The translations under genes and the position numbers were made by a program. Of a DNA stretch of 35,499 bases, positions 23,826 to 32,900 are shown piece by piece (positions within the stretch are counted from its first letter, which is position 1; the number at the start of each line of letters is the position of its first letter). The DNA comes from a virus. Below the pieces are notes generated by a model. The model ran no database searches. It saw nothing but the letters and a program-made list of their open reading frames with translations, and was not told where the DNA came from. The stretch covers positions 1 through 35,499 of the IMG/VR virus record IMGVR_UViG_3300008120_009499; one strand, 5' to 3'.

Positions 23826-26185
23826 AATATAATTTTATTAATTTTATCTATTACCATATTTGAAGTAATTGATTTGGTACATTCAAATTGTCTTGAAGTT
23901 CCTTTATGTCTTGGGCACCAATTCCAGTCAGCAGGATCTAATCTAAAATCATTGAAACATCCATTGCAAGTTTTAGTCTGATCTTCTACAAACACTCGTT
24001 CACAATCTGTCATTTCGCAAATAGGTCTAGAAAAACCACTTATTAATACAGTTGGTTTATTCAATGACCAAGATAACCATGATAAACCACTGCCCAATCC
24101 AATAAAACCTTCTGAGTGATAAATATAATTACATATTTCTTGAATAGTCTTACCATCTATTTTAATTACACCTTTAGGGTTTTTATTTCCCATATAATTA
24201 TCAGGTTCTTTTGATAAAAGAAAAACTTCATAATCATTAGATTTCAAATAGTCAACAACTTCTTGCCAGCCGTTTGGATTATTCCAATATTTAGATTGAG
24301 CTGTGGAATGATTAGCAATACAAAAATATTTTTTATTAGTTGGTCTTTCAGATGGAGTAAAATCTATTTTTGGTTTTATTTCTTTGAATTCTAATCCCAA
24401 AATATCACAAGCTGTTTTTTGTAGATGTTGATCTCTGAAATTAAAAGGATTTTTTGATGATACTATTTCGTTTTTATCATCATAAAACCAACCTATAGTA
24501 AACATTTTATATAGATTATGAACTACTGATCCCGGTTGAACAAATTCTATTTCTGGATAATTTTTTTCAAAAAAACTATTATGGAAAGTTGAACATATTA
24601 CTTTACAATTATTTTTTATTCTAAACTCTTCAACTTGTGGAAACCAAGCGATTGTGTCTCCCAGTGATGAGGAATCTAAGTGTATATATATACGTTGATT
24701 TTCAAATGATGGTTTAATGATATGAGTTTTACCTTCAAGTTTATATTGTATATAAAAATCTCTATGATATTCTCTGTTCAACTGAGCGAACATATTATTT
24801 CTTAAAGTGGTTTCGTATAAAAGATCATTTGTTTCATTGTCAAAAAATCTGAATTTCACTTCAAATTTTTCTTCGCATTTTAAATCTATTCTTGGTTCTT
24901 TAAAATATGAAAATAAAACTTCTGTTTTTGTTTTTTTATTTTCTTTAATTGAAATTGGTGTTTTTTCATAAACATCAATTAGTGTATCTTTAAGATTCAT
25001 GTTTTCTTTTTTTTCATTATTTGATCCTTTATCAAGTTCAATAAAAGAAGCTCTAAAGTTTTGGTAATTAAAATAAATTGGAATTTTGTTTTGTATTTTT
25101 TGTTTAATCAATTCTAAATTATTTATGCCACTTCTATTGTTATTGTGTAGGTGAGTGTTATCAGAAAAATAATTTATTTTACAATTTATATTAGAAGCAA
25201 TTTCATATATAGTTTCGGCATCATCAAATGAATTTATTCTTAAAAAAGCATAATCCAAATCAATATATTCATCAAAATAAAGATCATGATCAAAAAAAAG
25301 AATTTTTAGTTTTTCATTTTGTTTTTCATTGTAATTGAAATTAAAGAAACCTATTTTTTTTCTTGAATTTTCCCAGTTTAATGGACTTATATATGTTGAT
25401 TCGGCAGCTTCGTATATATCATCAAAGAATGTGTTTTTTCTCGGATATTCAATATTTGAATTTTTTCTTCTTTCTTTTGCTTCTTTTATGAGAACAACCT
25501 CACCTCTTATATTCCAATTTCTAAAATTTTCAGAATCATAATGTTGTCTAGCCAAATAAACTGTTCTAGGAATAGTCAACCATTTTCCTTTTTCTTCGAG
25601 ATTAATTAACCATTGAGCATCATTAGAAGTACATATTTCATTATCTTCATGTACTTTAAAATTAAGTTCTGGTAAATTTCTAAATATTCTTAAGTAGCCA
25701 AAAATTCCACTTCTTTCTGGTGTCAATCTTTCAAATGCTTCTAAAAATGAATTATTATCTCTTGATATATAAACATTGTCAACAAATCTTTCTAAAAAAT
25801 TTTCTTTAGAGGAAGGTAATGAATCTTGATATTTATTAGCATTAAAATGTAGAAAAATAACTTCTGGAAATTTTTCAAAATAAAAAACAATCTTTTCAAA
25901 TGTATTTGGTAAAATTTTATCATCACCATCAATTGGACATACTATGTCTCCGGTAGCATGTAGTTGTGGATTCCACCAAATTTCTTTTTTATAATTTGGT
26001 TTTTTTAATTTTATTCTGTTATCTAGTCTTGAAAGTTCTTCGAGAATTTTACCTGTATTGTCTGAAGAAAAATCGTCAGCTATAATCCATTCCCAATTAT
26101 TATATCTTTGAGACAGAATTGAACTTGCTAATTCTTGGATATATTTTTCAGAATTATAAAAGGAAGTTATTATAGATAATTTCAT
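23822..26185 (-). CDS. GT2 glycosyltransferase fused to autotransporter-type O-heptosyltransferase-like domain
   Basis: Residues 1-~240 are a GT-A/GT2 domain (SIITSFYNSEKYI, ADDFSSD, DxD-like Asp86-Gly-Asp88). A linker region follows (to ~425). Residues ~430-787 match the bacterial autotransporter heptosyltransferase (Aah/TibC) family: a small beta domain (FEVKFRFFDNETNDLLYET), then IHLDSSSLGDTIAWFPQVEE (501-520), NHSTAQSKYWNNPNGWQEVV, the sugar-nucleotide loop GLGSGLSWLSWSLNKP (696-711) and an iron-finger-like Cys cluster (Cys740, Cys743, Cys757, Cys769). That family transfers heptose from ADP-heptose to Ser in repeat adhesins. It is the last gene of the minus-strand glycan operon and abuts the Ser-rich fibre operon. 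A second sugar could be added by the GT2 half. Sugar and acceptor are inferred. Confidence 0.85.
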   Translation of the reverse strand: MKLSIITSFYNSEKYIQELASSILSQRYNNWEWIIADDFSSDNTGKILEELSRLDNRIKLKKPNYKKEIWWNPQLHATGDIVCPIDGDDKILPNTFEKIVFYFEKFPEVIFLHFNANKYQDSLPSSKENFLERFVDNVYISRDNNSFLEAFERLTPERSGIFGYLRIFRNLPELNFKVHEDNEICTSNDAQWLINLEEKGKWLTIPRTVYLARQHYDSENFRNWNIRGEVVLIKEAKERRKNSNIEYPRKNTFFDDIYEAAESTYISPLNWENSRKKIGFFNFNYNEKQNEKLKILFFDHDLYFDEYIDLDYAFLRINSFDDAETIYEIASNINCKINYFSDNTHLHNNNRSGINNLELIKQKIQNKIPIYFNYQNFRASFIELDKGSNNEKKENMNLKDTLIDVYEKTPISIKENKKTKTEVLFSYFKEPRIDLKCEEKFEVKFRFFDNETNDLLYETTLRNNMFAQLNREYHRDFYIQYKLEGKTHIIKPSFENQRIYIHLDSSSLGDTIAWFPQVEEFRIKNNCKVICSTFHNSFFEKNYPEIEFVQPGSVVHNLYKMFTIGWFYDDKNEIVSSKNPFNFRDQHLQKTACDILGLEFKEIKPKIDFTPSERPTNKKYFCIANHSTAQSKYWNNPNGWQEVVDYLKSNDYEVFLLSKEPDNYMGNKNPKGVIKIDGKTIQEICNYIYHSEGFIGLGSGLSWLSWSLNKPTVLISGFSRPICEMTDCERVFVEDQTKTCNGCFNDFRLDPADWNWCPRHKGTSRQFECTKSITSNMVIDKINKIIF

Positions 26186-26211
26186 TTATATAATTTTATT
26201 TATTTAAAACA

Positions 26212-27693
26212 TTAAAAATTCTTGAGTTTTTTATTTTTAATCTTAATTGCAAAGTTATCCATTTTTAAATTAAAAGGGATTTTATTCACAAAAAACTGAG
26301 TTAATCTATATTGTCCAAAATTTATTCTTAATTCATATAATTCATTTTCTTTAAGAGGTGAACTTGGAACCATATAAAAAGAGTTATTTTTTATTCTACA
26401 CCCAGAAATTACAACTCCATTTTTATTATGTACAGTTGCCATTATAAATAAATTTTTTTCACATAAAAATTCAAATCTTATATAATTTTCTTCCACGTTA
26501 ATTAAAAATGTAGAATTTACAAATTCTTCACTCTCTAAATATTCATTTTTGACAAATGAAATTTTAACTGCATTATCTGCTAACCAAGTTTTACCAAAAG
26601 AATGGTCACAATTTAACCAAGTTTTTTCAATATCTGGTCTAGATTTATAATCTATTAATTTTTTCTCTGTTTCACAATCTTTTGATAAAGTCCAATCTGT
26701 TTCGGTATAACTATTGTAATTTTGATTTTCACCAACCCTTAACCATTTTTCTTCGAATTGAGTGTGAGATAATCCTCTAAAAATTCCCCATGAGCTGACA
26801 CGAGGTAAACATATTGATTCATTACCCCTTTCGAAAAAAGAAATATTATTCATTTTTAATCTAAAAAACCAATCTAAATCTTCACACTCACCTCCAATAA
26901 ATCTTTCATCCATCAAGCCAATTTTTCTAAACAATTGTTTTGAACAACCAAAAAGTCCAAAATTAACCTCTGAAACAAATGCATAACCAGAACACAAGAG
27001 AACTAAAAGATTTTCTATAATTTCAAACGTTGTATTTACTCTTGGATGAATCCAAAAAATAAATTCACTATCATGCATACAAAATACAGACTCATTTATA
27101 ATTTGAGAAAAAGAATTGTATGTGCCTGACCAAATTTCATTTCTAAACCATGTTTCATAAACAAAATTATTTTTTACACAATCTTTTAGAATTATTTTTT
27201 CATTTTCATAATTATTTTTACCTAAAAAAGCTAAACCTATTTTCGATGGTTTTAATTGACGAGCTTTAAGGAATTTGAAGTATTTATCAGTTACATCGTT
27301 CAAAAATGATATTTTTTGAGTTCCATTAAATATTAATATTAAATTTTTTTGATCTGTAATATTTATTTTAAAAGATGTTATATCAATTAAATCTTTTAAT
27401 TTATTCTCAATTAAAAAATATTCTTCATTGTTTTCTGTAATAATAGCTATTGATCCCCAAAGGTTAATTTTATTTATCAAACTATGTATGTCATTATTTT
27501 CATTATCTGATAAATCTTTAAATTTTATTATTATCAAATCAAATTTATGATTCAAAGAATTATAATAAATTTCACTTGATTGATTGCTGTAATCCTTTTT
27601 ATTTTCTAAAATTGAATTTTTGTCTAAAATTTTTGAATAATTTAATAAATTACAAGTTGTAATAAGTAATTCTTTGATAAATATATAATTCAT
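26212..27693 (-). CDS. Glycosyltransferase-like protein, GT-A C-terminal motif (493 aa)
   Basis: The middle (~145-300) has the C-terminal GT-A signature of GT2/GT7-like enzymes: SEVNFGLFGCSKQLFRKIG, then MDERFIGGECEDLDWFFRL (261-279), where the E-D-x-D supplies the catalytic-base region. The first ~120 residues include FDLIIIKFKDL and WGSIAIITEN and resemble a decayed methyltransferase-type Rossmann half. The last ~90 residues are a beta-sandwich-like domain (IRFEFLCEKNLFIMATVHNK). It starts with no gap after the RmlD-like gene's stop (TAA then ATG) and lies 26 bases before the fused transferase, in one operon. The donor sugar is unknown. Confidence 0.7.
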   Translation of the reverse strand: MNYIFIKELLITTCNLLNYSKILDKNSILENKKDYSNQSSEIYYNSLNHKFDLIIIKFKDLSDNENNDIHSLINKINLWGSIAIITENNEEYFLIENKLKDLIDITSFKINITDQKNLILIFNGTQKISFLNDVTDKYFKFLKARQLKPSKIGLAFLGKNNYENEKIILKDCVKNNFVYETWFRNEIWSGTYNSFSQIINESVFCMHDSEFIFWIHPRVNTTFEIIENLLVLLCSGYAFVSEVNFGLFGCSKQLFRKIGLMDERFIGGECEDLDWFFRLKMNNISFFERGNESICLPRVSSWGIFRGLSHTQFEEKWLRVGENQNYNSYTETDWTLSKDCETEKKLIDYKSRPDIEKTWLNCDHSFGKTWLADNAVKISFVKNEYLESEEFVNSTFLINVEENYIRFEFLCEKNLFIMATVHNKNGVVISGCRIKNNSFYMVPSSPLKENELYELRINFGQYRLTQFFVNKIPFNLKMDNFAIKIKNKKLKNF

Positions 27694-28485
27694 TTATAAA
27701 TATTTTTTTTTAAAGTATATCATAGATAAAATTTGCATATCTAGACTTGGTAAATTAATATCACTTTCTAGACATTTGTTTATGTTTTTTTTATTAAGAA
27801 CGGGATTTATTTTTTTATTTAAATGTAGAAAATTATTAAATTTTGATAGTAATTGATATTTGCTTAATTTTTCTGAGCCTACTTGAATTACATTTTCAAA
27901 ATTTTCAGGATTTTCTATAATAAATTCACAAATTTCAGCCCACTGCAATGTAGTTATTCCATTCCAAAAAACATTAGTAAATCCATCAATTATTTGTCTT
28001 TCATTATTAACAAACCAATTCCAAAGAGAAAAATTAGAATTTTTTTCTGGTCCAACGATAGAAGTTCTTATTTGCTTTACATTTTTATAGTTTTTCTCTA
28101 AGAACAATGATCCATATGCTTTGGATGAACCATAATTATCTTCAGCATTTCTTATTGTTTTTTTTGAATAAAATCCATTTTCTTCAATATTACCATTAAA
28201 CTCACAATCTGTGCTAGGATGAATGATCAATCCATTAAAATTATCAGCCAACCATATTGGAAGCATGATGTTAATCGTTAAGTAATCATTAAGTTTTGGA
28301 TTTTTTTGAGGAATAATTCCTATGCAATTAATTAATACATCAGCTTCAGAATTTTTAATTTTCAGTTTAAAATTTTCATCAGGCCATTTCAAATCTAATG
28401 TATCAACTTTGAAACCTTTGATTTTAAAATAACTTAAAACAACATGGCCTAACATACCATTGTGGCCCAATATTAAAATTTTCAT
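27694..28485 (-). CDS. RmlD-like sugar-nucleotide reductase (extended SDR)
   Basis: The N-terminal NAD(P)-binding motif is LGHNGMLGH (Gly7, Gly10, Gly13). LINCIGIIPQ and HPSTDCEFNG are typical of the RmlD substrate-binding family, and the catalytic pair is Tyr118-Gly-Ser-Ser-Lys122. RmlD reduces dTDP-4-keto-L-rhamnose, while relatives (WbjC/CapF/FnlB type) reduce other 4-keto sugars. At 263 residues it is near the usual RmlD length (~290). The neighbouring CapE/PseB-like dehydratase (29048) makes 4-keto sugars, so this enzyme may reduce its product, for example toward an N-acetyl-fucosamine-type sugar. Gap to the upstream gene is three bases. The exact substrate cannot be read from sequence. 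Confidence 0.8.
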   Translation of the reverse strand: MKILILGHNGMLGHVVLSYFKIKGFKVDTLDLKWPDENFKLKIKNSEADVLINCIGIIPQKNPKLNDYLTINIMLPIWLADNFNGLIIHPSTDCEFNGNIEENGFYSKKTIRNAEDNYGSSKAYGSLFLEKNYKNVKQIRTSIVGPEKNSNFSLWNWFVNNERQIIDGFTNVFWNGITTLQWAEICEFIIENPENFENVIQVGSEKLSKYQLLSKFNNFLHLNKKINPVLNKKNINKCLESDINLPSLDMQILSMIYFKKKYL

Positions 28486-28488
28486 TAT

Positions 28489-29040
28489 TTAGTAAATTAA
28501 TTGTTTAAATCTACTGATTTTTTTTACCATGGTAACGCCCGGATTAAATGGTAGTGTTAGAATTTCAAAATCGTCAATTAAATTTTTTTTAATAAATAAA
28601 GGGGTTTTATATGCATCATTACAAAAACCCGGATCAAACATGTAAGGGTCATAAGGGTATGTATCATGAAAGAATATGAATCCATCTTCTATAATGTGTT
28701 TTGAGGCATTCATAAAATCTTTTAAAGATTGTTCATGTGAATGATCAGCATCAATAAAAATCATATCAAACTTAATGTTGGGATCTAGTTCTTCAAAAAA
28801 TTTGTCTGTTGTCATTTGAAAATATTTCATATTACCTTTTAAGTTAAATGGACATGATGATGTGTCTACTCCCCAAGACTCTTGACAAAATTCAGAAATT
28901 GGATTAAAATTTCTTCCATCTCTCACACCAAGCTCTAAATATCTTTCAGGTTTTAAGTATGAACATATAAATGAAAAATAAGATACATGATCAAATGTTT
29001 CAAGTGGTGGTGGTACGTTTCTTAAGTGTATTGGTTTCAT
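28489..29040 (-). CDS. Class I SAM-dependent methyltransferase (Methyltransf_24-like)
   Basis: The 183 residues hold the Rossmann methyltransferase motifs: RYLELGVRDGRN (33-44) is the SAM-binding motif I, and FDMIFIDADHSHEQSLKDF (91-109) has the D-x-D-H-x-H pattern typical of the Methyltransf_24/CmcI-like sugar and small-molecule methyltransferases, followed by GGx-like FIFFHDTYP. It lies seven bases before the dehydratase gene and three after the RmlD-like gene in operon order. A role in methylating a glycan or sugar intermediate is inferred from context; a protein substrate cannot be excluded. Confidence 0.8.
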   Translation of the reverse strand: MKPIHLRNVPPPLETFDHVSYFSFICSYLKPERYLELGVRDGRNFNPISEFCQESWGVDTSSCPFNLKGNMKYFQMTTDKFFEELDPNIKFDMIFIDADHSHEQSLKDFMNASKHIIEDGFIFFHDTYPYDPYMFDPGFCNDAYKTPLFIKKNLIDDFEILTLPFNPGVTMVKKISRFKQLIY

Positions 29041-29047
29041 ATTTTTT

Positions 29048-29974
29048 TTAAATATTGTTGAAGTAATTTTTGTTCAATAAAAATGTATTTAATTCTTCTT
29101 TACTTAGACAGTGATCTTTACTTGAATATTCTTTGAAATTTAATTCATTGAAAACCTTATGATAATGCATTAACAAATAATTATCAATTTCTTTTGTTCT
29201 AGAAACTTCTTCTTCTGCAATCATGATTTCGTGTATTTTTTCAGATATTCTTGGTTCACCTATTTTATATCTCAAACCAAATTTTTTTTGATAAATTTCG
29301 AAAAGATCTTTAATATAAAAACTTTTTATTTTAGGTATTATATTGTAGCTTTTTTGTGTCAAAGAAAATTCAACTAACTCTATAGCTTCATCAATAGTCA
29401 AAATAAATCTTGTCATATTTTCAGAATATAGAGTCAGTTCGTAGTCTTTTTTTATAGCATCCCAAATTAGAGGGATAATACTTCCAGTAGAATTAGCAAC
29501 ATTTCCATAAATTGCACAACTCAATCTTGTTTCTGAGCATTCAGAGTTCACTATAAAACTTTCTCCAGCTACAAATTTCATAGCTCCATATAAAGTCGTA
29601 GCTCCTCTACTCTTATCAGAAGAAATAAAACAAGCTGATTCCATCTTATTTTCCTCTGCTACCCTTCTTGAGTTTAATGCCCCTTCTATAATTATTTTTA
29701 CTGCTTCCTCCACGTTTTGATCAACACTTTCTATTTGTTTTAGAGAAGCTGCAAAAATTCCAATATCATGTTTTGTTGAAGCTCTCTTTAATAAATCATA
29801 GTTTCTAATATCTCCAATTACAGTTTTAATTTTTGGATATTCTTTTTTTAAAAAATAATGCTTTGATTCATCTCTACTATAAACTGTAATTTCGTTATTA
29901 TTATAATATTTTTTTATAAGATTTTTACCTAAAAAACCTGCACCTCCGGTTATAAATATTTTTTTATCTTTCAT
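29048..29974 (-). CDS. UDP-GlcNAc 4,6-dehydratase-like enzyme (CapE/PseB/FnlA type)
   Basis: An extended SDR with ITGGAGFLGKNL (8-19), the family-specific AASLKQIESVDQNVEEAVKI (75-94) that replaces the AALKHVP element of PseB/CapE proteins, SSDKSRGATTLYGAMKFVAG with Tyr129 and Lys133 of the YxxxK pair, and SCAIYGNVANSTGSIIPLI. Such enzymes convert UDP-GlcNAc to 4-keto-6-deoxy intermediates for aminosugars. The Thr of the usual STDK motif is Ser here. At 308 residues it is a little shorter than typical relatives (~330-345). It is five bases after the large multi-domain gene and supplies substrate candidates for the RmlD-like reductase. Confidence 0.82.
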   Translation of the reverse strand: MKDKKIFITGGAGFLGKNLIKKYYNNNEITVYSRDESKHYFLKKEYPKIKTVIGDIRNYDLLKRASTKHDIGIFAASLKQIESVDQNVEEAVKIIIEGALNSRRVAEENKMESACFISSDKSRGATTLYGAMKFVAGESFIVNSECSETRLSCAIYGNVANSTGSIIPLIWDAIKKDYELTLYSENMTRFILTIDEAIELVEFSLTQKSYNIIPKIKSFYIKDLFEIYQKKFGLRYKIGEPRISEKIHEIMIAEEEVSRTKEIDNYLLMHYHKVFNELNFKEYSSKDHCLSKEELNTFLLNKNYFNNI

Positions 29975-29979
29975 AATTT

Positions 29980-32900
29980 TTAAATTAAATCAAATTCATG
30001 GTCTAGGTTTTTTGAATATTGTAAATATCTTTCATATTCCTCCATAAACGGATTTAGATTTCCCCCCTGTGAAGCTCCGGGTTGATAGTACCATCTTTCG
30101 TTCAAATGATATATTTTTGGATCTAGATATTTGTTCGCAATTCTCACTGTTCCATCTATTTCATTTTTCCATGGATTTTCATTCTCTTCTAAAGAAGAAA
30201 TTAGAAATTCTCTATTCCAGATACATGCATTGTGAGTCAAAAGCCATTCACTATTATTTTTTGCTTTTAATACTCTTTTACCTTCAACAAAATGACTTGT
30301 TTTAATAAATTCATATGAACCCCAAAGCTTTTCATGTATTCTTAGACAGTTCCAATCGTTTAACCTAACCTTGTGAAGAGATTTCTTGAAAGTATTATAA
30401 TCAGCTTTTACTGTAAGCCACATATCTTCCTGCATATATAATACATATTTTGTATTCAATTTACTCAAAATATCGAGTAGTCTATTTGAAAATTGAGATG
30501 AGTCAATTGATTTAGGAGATTTAATGTTATTAACCCTGAAATCATTGAATGGTAAATCTTTTTCTTCTGTACAAAAATATACCGGCCAATTCAAACTCCA
30601 ATCCCAATATCTGGAAAAAGATAAATACCAACCATTCCAAAATCTTTCATAATTATCACATGATTGAATAATTACAGTTATATCATCATCAATATTTTCT
30701 TTTCTATATATTGGGGTATTTGGATCGATATCAGTTCCCTCTTTAAATCTCATATCTATTGATGATATTCCGGGCTGTTGAAGAAAATAAGGTATTCTAT
30801 AAATTCCTCTTTTTCTGTTCCAGAAAAATATATTACACCATAGATCATATGCATCCCAATTTGTATTTAATAGTTTATCTGCATATTCATTTATGTGAGA
30901 TTTAGTTATTAAATAACAATGTGCTTCTGATTGTTTGAACGTGAAGAACAAATCATTAACTATATTTTCGTGCTCAACTCCCGGAATTTGTTTACCAAAA
31001 GATGTTGAGATTAAATCATGTTTATTGTTTAAAAAATAGGTATCTATAATTTTTTCATAAACTTCTTTATATTCACCAAAAACTATACAATCACATTCAC
31101 AAATCAATATAGCATCATAATTTTTTATATAATCATCACAAATTGATTTTTTGTGTGAATTATAACATCCATAGTGAGATGGTGTCAACAAATAATCTCC
31201 GGGATTTAAAGATATTGCGTGTGGTCTTTGACAATTTTCATAAGGGGGTAAATCATAATATTTTGGTGTTATTAATTGTTCATAATCTAATCCGTAAGAT
31301 GATAGGTTGCGAAGAGATTCTATAGATTTAATTTCTCTTGGACCTTCGGGATTATTTAATATATGAATTATTTTGATTTTTGGTTTTTTGATACAATAAA
31401 AATTAGATAAATTTTTATCATCTGTATAATTGTCTTGATAATTGAAGCCACAATCTTTTAAAGTTTTTACTATAAAATTATACCCTTCAATTCCTATTGA
31501 ATTAATATGAATCTCTCCTGTTATTTTCTTTATTTTATGTTTTAAAAAATCTTTGTCAATAGTTTCAAAAAATTCTAATTCTGCCCCTTCGCAATCAATC
31601 TTTAAATAATCGATATAATTGATATTGTTTTCAGAAATAAAATCATTTACATTTTTTATTGTGACTTTTTCTTTTTTTCTATTTAAACCCCAATAATGTT
31701 CTATGTTTTCTGTTAATTCTTTCTTACCTGATATTGATGAAACCTCGCCTGTTAAAAATTCTACTTCTTCATTTTTAGCACCTATTCCGAAATTGAAAAC
31801 TTGTATGTTGGATAAATCTTTTGTATTAAATTTTAAATATTCATATGTCTCTTTTATGGGTTCTATTGAATAAACCTTTTTAGCACCCATCGAAGCAGCA
31901 TATAATGTAAAAAGTCCTATATTAGAACCAATATCAACAACTATATCATTATTCTCTATGTTTTTATAATCTTCTCTTATGAAAATTTCATAAAAACTCC
32001 AAAATGAAGAATGATCTATTGGATTACATTTAAGTTCTATTTTTTTATTTTGTATTATTATTTCTGTTGTTGGAAATACATTTGGTTTCCATGTAGTTTT
32101 TTTTAAATCTAAAAAAGATTCACTTTGTATTATGTTTAAATCGTTGTCAAAAAATTCTACACAAATTCCATTTCTATGATTTTGTTGAGCATTTGGAATC
32201 ATCCACATTCCATCTCCCTTATTGAAAGATAAGTCTGAATATAGACTTTGAAAAACTAAATTGGTTAAGGGGTCTCTCATTCTTATATTGTATGTTTTGA
32301 GAGAAGGGTGATTGCTTATTATTGAATAATGTATTTTACCTTCATTTTCATCATAAGACACATCAAAAAATTTTTGTTTAGTTCTAAGTTTTAATTTATC
32401 TTTAATTAATTCAATATTGTTCTCTGAATTAGATAAATAATTTATATTATCAAATTTATCAAAATAATTTTGATATACATCTAAATTATAAAGTAGAATT
32501 GGAATTTTCCAACCGATAGCTTCTCTTAAAACTAAAGGCATTGTCTCTTTATCACCATTATTGCCCCTAGATGTAAAAAGAAATAAATCCATGCAACTGT
32601 AAAAAGTATCTGTATCATTTCTTTCACCCCATATTCTGCAATTTGCAGGTTTGTTAATTAATAAAGGTTCCCAATAGAATTTAAAATTATCAGCCTGATT
32701 TCCTAAAAAATGAAATTCTACAGTATTGTCAAAATATTTAGCTAATTCAAATATTTCAGCTTGATTTTTTCTTGGTGTAAAAAGTCCAACATTTAATATA
32801 TGTTTTTTTTTGGGATCTAATCCTAGTTTTATTAATGTTTCCTCTCTATTGGGTCTTTCTTTGTATTCTATTGGATATTCTGCCAAATATTTAGGAACAT

